Shown here one piece after another: positions 22,155 through 26,648 of a DNA stretch of 26,648 bases; position 1 is the first letter of the stretch, and each line of letters opens with the position of its first letter. The DNA lies in the NCBI GenBank assembly GCA_964353115.1, contig CAYGUI010000017.1:1-26648 (forward strand). The letters run 5' to 3'. The notes under the pieces are model-generated. The model had not been told where the DNA came from. It searched no databases and saw only the letters and a program-made list of their open reading frames with translations. Position numbers and translations under genes: made by a program. Source of the stretch: CAYGUI01 sp964353115 (GTDB lineage Bacteria; Pseudomonadota; Gammaproteobacteria; JAGOUU01).

Positions 22155-22161
22155 ATAGTTT

Positions 22162-23928
22162 TTAATTTATTATTTGCGGTGTTCCATTGTTTATTTGCGC
22201 CCAAATTAGTTGCCGCTCGATTTGATTATTTTCATTAACAAATAATCTACCGCTTGTTCCGTTGTAACCTAATTTTGCAACATAATATAAATTATTTAAT
22301 TTTTTACTAATTCTATAGCTATCAACTCCTAATGCGTGAAGTCTTTTGTAATATGATTTGTAATTTTGATTTTTTTCAAGATTATCCTTGAGATCTAAAT
22401 AATTTTCTTGTAATATCCACGGCATATCACAAAAGATAATTCCGTCTAAATCCCGATCAAATTTCTTTTCATTTTCACCAGAAAAAATGCTTGAAGTAGA
22501 ATAAATAGGTACATCGTCAGCATAGTAAAATTTAATCAAAGAGTTTAACTGTCTGGCATATTGCGGTTTTGCTGCGATAAAAATAGCATCAATATCTTGT
22601 CTTCTTCTTGGAGTAAATTGTAATTTTCCTATTTGATATTGTAAATTTAGCTTACGATCTTTGCTGTCATCTACTTTTAAAATTTTCTGAATATCTTTAG
22701 ATATTTCTTTCATTTCGCTAGTATAAAATTTATCTTCAACTATATTTCCTTTTAGTTCAGTGAATTTAGAACTAAAAGCTGTTTCCATTTTATGGCCCCA
22801 GTCTGTATCAGGGGCTAATACTAAAACACGTTTATAGTTTTTTTTATGCATGCGATATGCAACCTGCTTTGCCTCTTCGGAGCTTGAAAGACCAAATTGT
22901 AATAAGTTATTTTTCTTCGGCTCTTTATCGCTATAATTTAATGCAATAGTTGGCTTTTGTAGCACAAATCTATGTGCAAGATTATCAACATTTTTTTTAC
23001 CAAGTGGTCCAACAATTATATCGGCATTGTGAGATAATGCTTCATCATAAATAGAAGTTATACTTTCTTGCTTTTCAGTATTAATTACATCTATTTCAGG
23101 TTTATTTAGATCTTTATCGTTATAATAAGCGCTTAAAAATCCAGCTTCTATTGCTTCGCCTGCATCATGCATTTCGCCAGATAGTGGAAGTAGTAAACTA
23201 ATTTTTTTTGCACCTAAGCTATATTTTTCTGAATCATCGTCAGTATATTTTTTTATGCGCTTATTACCAGGATGATTTGGATATTCTTGTTGCCAAATTC
23301 TGATTTTATCCTGTAAATTATCATCAGCATCATCTTTTACTATGAGTGCCAATTTTACCCAGCCGGCTATTTCATTATTTTGTTGAATACTATTTTTATT
23401 ATAAATAGAAGTTAATTTTTCTTTTGATAATCCAATAATATCGTGCCATTTCTCTGAATCGCTATCTTGTGCTAGATTATTTAAAATTTTAGCGAGCGAT
23501 CTTTCTTGCTGCTTGTTTAATAATTCATAGGTAGTATCACGTAATTCTTCTATCTCATTTTGACTAATTTTAGAATTCTGCCCAATACTATCTAGGTTTT
23601 CTAAAGCTTGATCATAGTCTTTACTGCCAATGCTTACTTTTGCCCGCAAGAATAAATAAGTATTTAATTGATTTTCAGTTAAATTATCAATTTTTATTGA
23701 AGATAAAGTAAATTCTGCACGATCAATTGCTCCTCCATCTAAATATGCTTCAGCAGCATCAAGTAGATTGCTTTGATCTTGATTATTATTAAATTTATAT
23801 AAATAATCGCCAGCTAATTTTGAAGATACAAACTCAGAGTCATCATAAATTCTTGCACGATGACCATTATTAGTACAACTGTTTAAATTTAGTAGTACTA
23901 CGCCGAGAATTAGTAGGTTTTTGTTCAT
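22162..23928 (-). CDS. lpoA: Penicillin-binding protein activator LpoA (YraM)
   Basis: An outer-membrane lipoprotein that stimulates the peptidoglycan synthase PBP1a. The 588-aa product has a signal peptide with lipobox LNSC (Cys18). An N-terminal helical, TPR-like domain (about 35-230; QSNLLDAAEAYLDGGAIDRAEFTLSSI) is followed by a C-terminal periplasmic-binding-protein-like domain (about 240-580; ISLLLPLSGEMHDAGEAIEAGFLSAYY, IVGPLGKKNVDNL, RVLVLAPDTDWGHKMETAFSSKF, DAIFIAAKPQYARQL). It is shorter than E. coli LpoA (about 680 aa). yraN, diaA and dolP follow, as expected; the divergent rsmI gene usually found upstream is replaced by the oxidase assembly genes, with only 2 bases to sco. Confidence 0.92.
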   Translation of the reverse strand: MNKNLLILGVVLLNLNSCTNNGHRARIYDDSEFVSSKLAGDYLYKFNNNQDQSNLLDAAEAYLDGGAIDRAEFTLSSIKIDNLTENQLNTYLFLRAKVSIGSKDYDQALENLDSIGQNSKISQNEIEELRDTTYELLNKQQERSLAKILNNLAQDSDSEKWHDIIGLSKEKLTSIYNKNSIQQNNEIAGWVKLALIVKDDADDNLQDKIRIWQQEYPNHPGNKRIKKYTDDDSEKYSLGAKKISLLLPLSGEMHDAGEAIEAGFLSAYYNDKDLNKPEIDVINTEKQESITSIYDEALSHNADIIVGPLGKKNVDNLAHRFVLQKPTIALNYSDKEPKKNNLLQFGLSSSEEAKQVAYRMHKKNYKRVLVLAPDTDWGHKMETAFSSKFTELKGNIVEDKFYTSEMKEISKDIQKILKVDDSKDRKLNLQYQIGKLQFTPRRRQDIDAIFIAAKPQYARQLNSLIKFYYADDVPIYSTSSIFSGENEKKFDRDLDGIIFCDMPWILQENYLDLKDNLEKNQNYKSYYKRLHALGVDSYRISKKLNNLYYVAKLGYNGTSGRLFVNENNQIERQLIWAQINNGTPQIIN

Positions 23929-23930
23929 AA

Positions 23931-24560
23931 TTATCCGTAATTATTTACAATATTTATATAATCTTTTGCTAAAACATCGCTTGTATGTGGCGCTGTAAAT
24001 ATAGCTTTAATTTGTCCTTCAGGATTTATTAAAAACATATGGCTGCTATGATCAATAAAATAATCCCCGTTAGTGTCTGGTTTATTCTTGATTGCAACAA
24101 CTCCAAAATCAGTAATCAGTTGATTAATTGTAGCTTGACTTCCGCTAGCAGCGATAAATTTTTGATTAAAAAATTTAGTATATTCAGATAAATTATTAGC
24201 GGTATCGCGATTGGGGTCAAGAGTAACAAAGATGACCTGAGGCTTCTTTCCGTTAGTTAACTTGCGAGATTCAACTTTTTTATAGAAGTCACTCAAAATA
24301 TTTAGTGTATTTGGGCAAACATCAGGACAGTTAGAATAGCCAAAAAATACTATAGACCAATGATTTTTAAGATCATAATCATCCAAAGTTTTATTATTTC
24401 CACTGTCTAATTTAAAAGGTAAAATATTTTTAGCTATTGGGTAGATAGTCCCATTAATATTTATTTCTTTCTTATTGTTAATACAGAAAATAAAAGTAGT
24501 AATTAGTATGGTAGTTAATAAAATAAGTAATATAGCTGGAAATAATATTTTTTTTGACAT
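23931..24560 (-). CDS. SCO1/SenC copper chaperone for cytochrome oxidase
   Basis: Delivers copper to the CuA site of cytochrome c oxidase subunit II in the periplasm. The 209-aa product has an N-terminal membrane anchor (about 7-27), then a thioredoxin-like domain with the copper-binding Cys78 and Cys82 (GYSNCPDVCPNTL), TLDPNRDT (about 113-120) and the third ligand His171 in IDHSSHMFLI. All copper ligands are present. It lies 18 bases after ctaB and 2 bases before lpoA. Confidence 0.95.
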   Translation of the reverse strand: MSKKILFPAILLILLTTILITTFIFCINNKKEININGTIYPIAKNILPFKLDSGNNKTLDDYDLKNHWSIVFFGYSNCPDVCPNTLNILSDFYKKVESRKLTNGKKPQVIFVTLDPNRDTANNLSEYTKFFNQKFIAASGSQATINQLITDFGVVAIKNKPDTNGDYFIDHSSHMFLINPEGQIKAIFTAPHTSDVLAKDYINIVNNYG

Positions 24561-24578
24561 AAAAATCCCCCTTCAGGA

Positions 24579-25445
24579 TTAGCTATAATGATCTATTAAT
24601 AAAAATAAAAATAACAAACTTAAATATAATATAGAATATTTAAAAGTTTTTATCGCATATCCCAAATTTTCTGAGCAATATAATCGTATTGCATAGTATA
24701 AAAATACAATATTTAAAATAATAGCAGCTATTAAATAAACTAGGTGACTAAAACCAAAAATATATGGCAGTAAAGTTACAATGGCTAATAAAATTGTATA
24801 AAGCAAAATATTTAATTTAGTAAAGTCTATGCCGTGAGTAACTGTAAGCATGGGAACTTTGGCTTTTTTATATTCTTCATTGCGATAAATAGCTAGTGCC
24901 CAAAAGTGTGGAGGAGTCCAGACATAAATAATTAGTACTAAAATAAGAGCATTTGGATCAATGGAGTTAGAAATTACGCTCCAGCCTAATAGTGGCGGGG
25001 CAGCTCCAGCGGCACCACCGATTACTATATTTTGCGGAGTTATATACTTTAAAAACATAGTGTAAAAACAAGCATATCCTATTAATGTTAAAGCGCTTAA
25101 GTAGCTAGAAATAGGATTAACAAAAAAATACAAAATTCCAAGGCCTGCTATTGCCAATATTGCAGCAAATACTAAAGCTTGGGTTTGAGTTACTTTTCCT
25201 TGTGGCAGGGGACGTCTTTTAGTGCGATTCATGATGTGGTCGATTTTCTGATCAACCAACTGATTAATAACTGCAGCTGAGCCTGCAGACATGCCAATTC
25301 CAATTAATCCTAAAACAACTAAGTTTATAGGTGGAAGGCTCTGGCTTGCCATTAACATGCCAATTAGCGCGGTAAAGAGCATTAAAAAAACAACGCGAGG
25401 CTTAGTTAGCTCGTAGTAGTCACGAAGATAATCGAGTTTAATCAT
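24579..25445 (-). CDS. ctaB: Protoheme IX farnesyltransferase (heme O synthase)
   Basis: Adds a farnesyl group to protoheme to form heme O, the precursor of heme A; an inner-membrane UbiA-family enzyme. The 288-aa product has about nine hydrophobic segments. The prenyl-diphosphate motif reads NQLVDQKIDHIMNRTKRRPLPQGKV (about 61-85), carrying the DxxxD pair and RTxxRPLP. The second conserved loop is VWTPPHFWALAIYRNEEYKKAKVPMLTVTHG (about 175-205). GGAAGAAPPLLGW is also typical. Its start overlaps the end of ctaA by 8 bases, so the two steps of heme A synthesis are coupled. Confidence 0.96.
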   Translation of the reverse strand: MIKLDYLRDYYELTKPRVVFLMLFTALIGMLMASQSLPPINLVVLGLIGIGMSAGSAAVINQLVDQKIDHIMNRTKRRPLPQGKVTQTQALVFAAILAIAGLGILYFFVNPISSYLSALTLIGYACFYTMFLKYITPQNIVIGGAAGAAPPLLGWSVISNSIDPNALILVLIIYVWTPPHFWALAIYRNEEYKKAKVPMLTVTHGIDFTKLNILLYTILLAIVTLLPYIFGFSHLVYLIAAIILNIVFLYYAIRLYCSENLGYAIKTFKYSILYLSLLFLFLLIDHYS

Positions 25446-26382
25446 TATTATTAATTAATATAAAGTTTAATGTAATTAAGAGCAATAACAGTGAGAGGGC
25501 GACAATATTATGTAAAACTGCAATGCTAAGAGGTAGTAAAAAAATAACATTAAAAGTTCCTAGTAATATTTGTAAAAACAAAGCTAATAAAATTAATATA
25601 GCTGTGTTTCTTAAAACAGCATAATTTTTGTATTTTCTTAAAATTAAAATACCGGTAGATAAAACAGTAATAAAAGTTATGAGAGCTCCTAAGCGATGAG
25701 TCATTTGTATAGTAGCGCGGGATAAAAAGTCTAATTGCCCACCAAAATAATTTATACCAATTGGATGGAAAATATTAAAAGCAGTAGAAAATTTAGTTGG
25801 AAAATAATTATCAGTCGTACAAAACGGAAAATTAGGGCACGATAAAGCGGCATAATTAGAGCTAGTCCAGCCGCCCAAGGCTATTTGTATTATCAAAATA
25901 ATTAAACTTAATAGAGCCAAATTTTTTATATAATTAATATTATTTATTTTGATAATAAAGTTATCTCTATAAAAATATAGCGTTAGTAACAATAATAAAG
26001 AAGTCAGAGTCATCCCACCTAACAAATGCCCCATAACAACCATTGGCAATAATTTTAAAGTTACAGTCCACATGCCCAATAGAGCTTGAAATAACAGTAC
26101 TGTGATTATTGAAATCGGTAAAATTTTAGGGATATTTTTATTTTTAATTAAACTATAAGATGCTAAGAAAATAATTAATAAGCCAAGAGATCCTGCAAAG
26201 TAGCGGTGAATCATTTCGGTCCAGGCTTTGCTAGCTTCAAAAGTGCCTTGTTGAACTAATATATGACCATAACAACCAGGCCAATCAGGGCAGCCAAGTC
26301 CGGCATCAGTAAGTCTAGTAAAAGCACCGAGTCCCACTACAAAAAACGCAATTGCTGTTGCGATAATAGATAATAATTTCAT
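25438..26382 (-). CDS. ctaA: Heme A synthase (CtaA/COX15)
   Basis: Oxidises heme O to heme A in the inner membrane for aa3-type cytochrome oxidase. The 314-aa product has eight membrane helices in two halves. It begins with the family start FTRLTDAGLGCPDWPGCYG (about 22-40), which includes the loop Cys pair, then EMIHRYFAGSLGLL, VVMGHLLGGM, a second Cys pair in AALSCPNFPFC, QMTHRLGALITF and AVLHNIVALS. The His residues in these segments are the heme ligands. It starts 19 bases after the stop of the truncated upstream gene and lacks a visible ribosome site. An aa3-type oxidase operon is expected just right of the window. Confidence 0.95.
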   Translation of the reverse strand: MKLLSIIATAIAFFVVGLGAFTRLTDAGLGCPDWPGCYGHILVQQGTFEASKAWTEMIHRYFAGSLGLLIIFLASYSLIKNKNIPKILPISIITVLLFQALLGMWTVTLKLLPMVVMGHLLGGMTLTSLLLLLTLYFYRDNFIIKINNINYIKNLALLSLIILIIQIALGGWTSSNYAALSCPNFPFCTTDNYFPTKFSTAFNIFHPIGINYFGGQLDFLSRATIQMTHRLGALITFITVLSTGILILRKYKNYAVLRNTAILILLALFLQILLGTFNVIFLLPLSIAVLHNIVALSLLLLLITLNFILINNND

Positions 26383-26401
26383 AAATAATATTGTCTAGTA
26401 A

Positions 26402-26614
26402 TTATCCAATAGTTGATAAAGATAATAATTTGCGCAAATCTTTTAAAATGCCCATCTTAGCATCATTATTATTAAAACTTAGCGCAATATTTCCAAGCGG
26501 ATCAGAGATTAGAATTAAATTATCATTTTTAACATTTAACTTATTAAAAACAAGTTGATACTTATTTTCATCTAAAAATATTTTTTCGACATCAGAATAA
26601 ATTTCAAAATCTTT
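26402..26614 (-). pseudogene. 3' end of a cytochrome-oxidase-associated membrane protein gene, interrupted
   Basis: Bases 26614-26405 encode 70 residues and the stop is at 26404-26402. The end (ISDPLGNIALSFNN, then GILKDLRKLLSLSTIG) is the conserved C-terminus of the small transmembrane protein found just upstream of ctaA in many beta- and gammaproteobacteria (SURF1-neighbour protein, usually about 180-200 aa). The same frame has TGA at 26617-26615 and TAA further up, so it does not continue to the window edge. The bases right of 26614 are a duplicated motif rather than coding sequence. The gene is therefore either interrupted by an insertion or frameshifted here. Assignment rests on the C-terminal motif and on the position before ctaA. 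Confidence 0.65.
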
Positions 26615-26648
26615 TCAGTGACCAAAATCCTTCTTTTAAGTGACACCC
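26615..26648. repeat. Duplicated GTCACT-AAAAG motif at the right edge, possible insertion-sequence end
   Basis: On the minus strand two related units follow each other: GTCACTTAAAAGAAGGATTTTG (26644-26623) and GTCACTGAAAAGATTTTG (26622-26605, partly coding). They begin exactly where the oxidase-associated frame breaks. Multiple short repeats at a terminus are typical of IS21-like elements, but no transposase is in the window, so this is a suggestion only. Confidence 0.35.

Overview
The window is AT-rich bacterial chromosome (roughly one third G+C by eye) from a gammaproteobacterium. The lineage call rests on gene content. Seen here are the lpoA-yraN-diaA-dolP cluster, yhcB(zapG)-degQ, sspB, rplM-rpsI followed by the cytochrome bc1 genes petABC, a beta-subunit glycyl-tRNA synthetase, and a ctaA-ctaB-sco cytochrome oxidase assembly block. 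The low G+C, several large unrecognised proteins of secreted or polytopic membrane type, and many palindromic repeats in or beside genes suggest a host-associated, perhaps Legionellales-like organism. That lifestyle is inference.

Layout. 1-1327: 3' part of glyS, carrying two arrays of a 21-bp repeat read in frame. 1361-4326: two unrecognised polytopic membrane proteins around an M23 peptidase; the peptidase carries an in-frame palindromic element of about 130 bp. 4423-6629: a promoter, a repeat element in the leader, a ribokinase and an aromatic amino-acid permease overlapping by 4 bases. 6646-9774: repeats, a 95-aa hypothetical gene and an 830-aa Ser/Pro-rich coiled-coil protein with a near-consensus promoter. 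9862-10515: an AbrB-type antitoxin with a Fic/Doc toxin. 10572-13250 (minus): alpha/beta hydrolase, yhcB and degQ. 13345-18564 (plus): rplM, rpsI, terminator, petABC, sspB, an unknown gene and a secreted Cys-rich DUF1566/Lcl-like protein. 18565-20538 (minus): a 657-aa coiled-coil plus membrane protein, unrecognised. 20605-26614 (minus): a tightly packed run, in transcription order the 3' end of a cytochrome-oxidase-associated gene, ctaA, ctaB, sco, lpoA, yraN, diaA, dolP.

Together the housekeeping genes cover respiration (bc1 complex, heme A synthesis, copper delivery to oxidase), envelope maintenance (LpoA, DolP, DegQ, M23 peptidase, YhcB) and translation (GlyS, L13, S9). The most unusual feature is a two-family palindromic repeat population (about nine loci). 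Members have entered coding sequences in frame (glyS twice, the M23 peptidase once), supply ribosome-binding sequence in front of rbsK and touch that of degQ, and sit at gene ends as hairpins. Other notable points are an acidic insertion in ribosomal protein S9, loss of sspA between petC and sspB, and an interrupted oxidase-associated gene at the right edge. No intergenic stretch exceeds about 210 bases, and I saw no tRNA, rRNA or CRISPR array.
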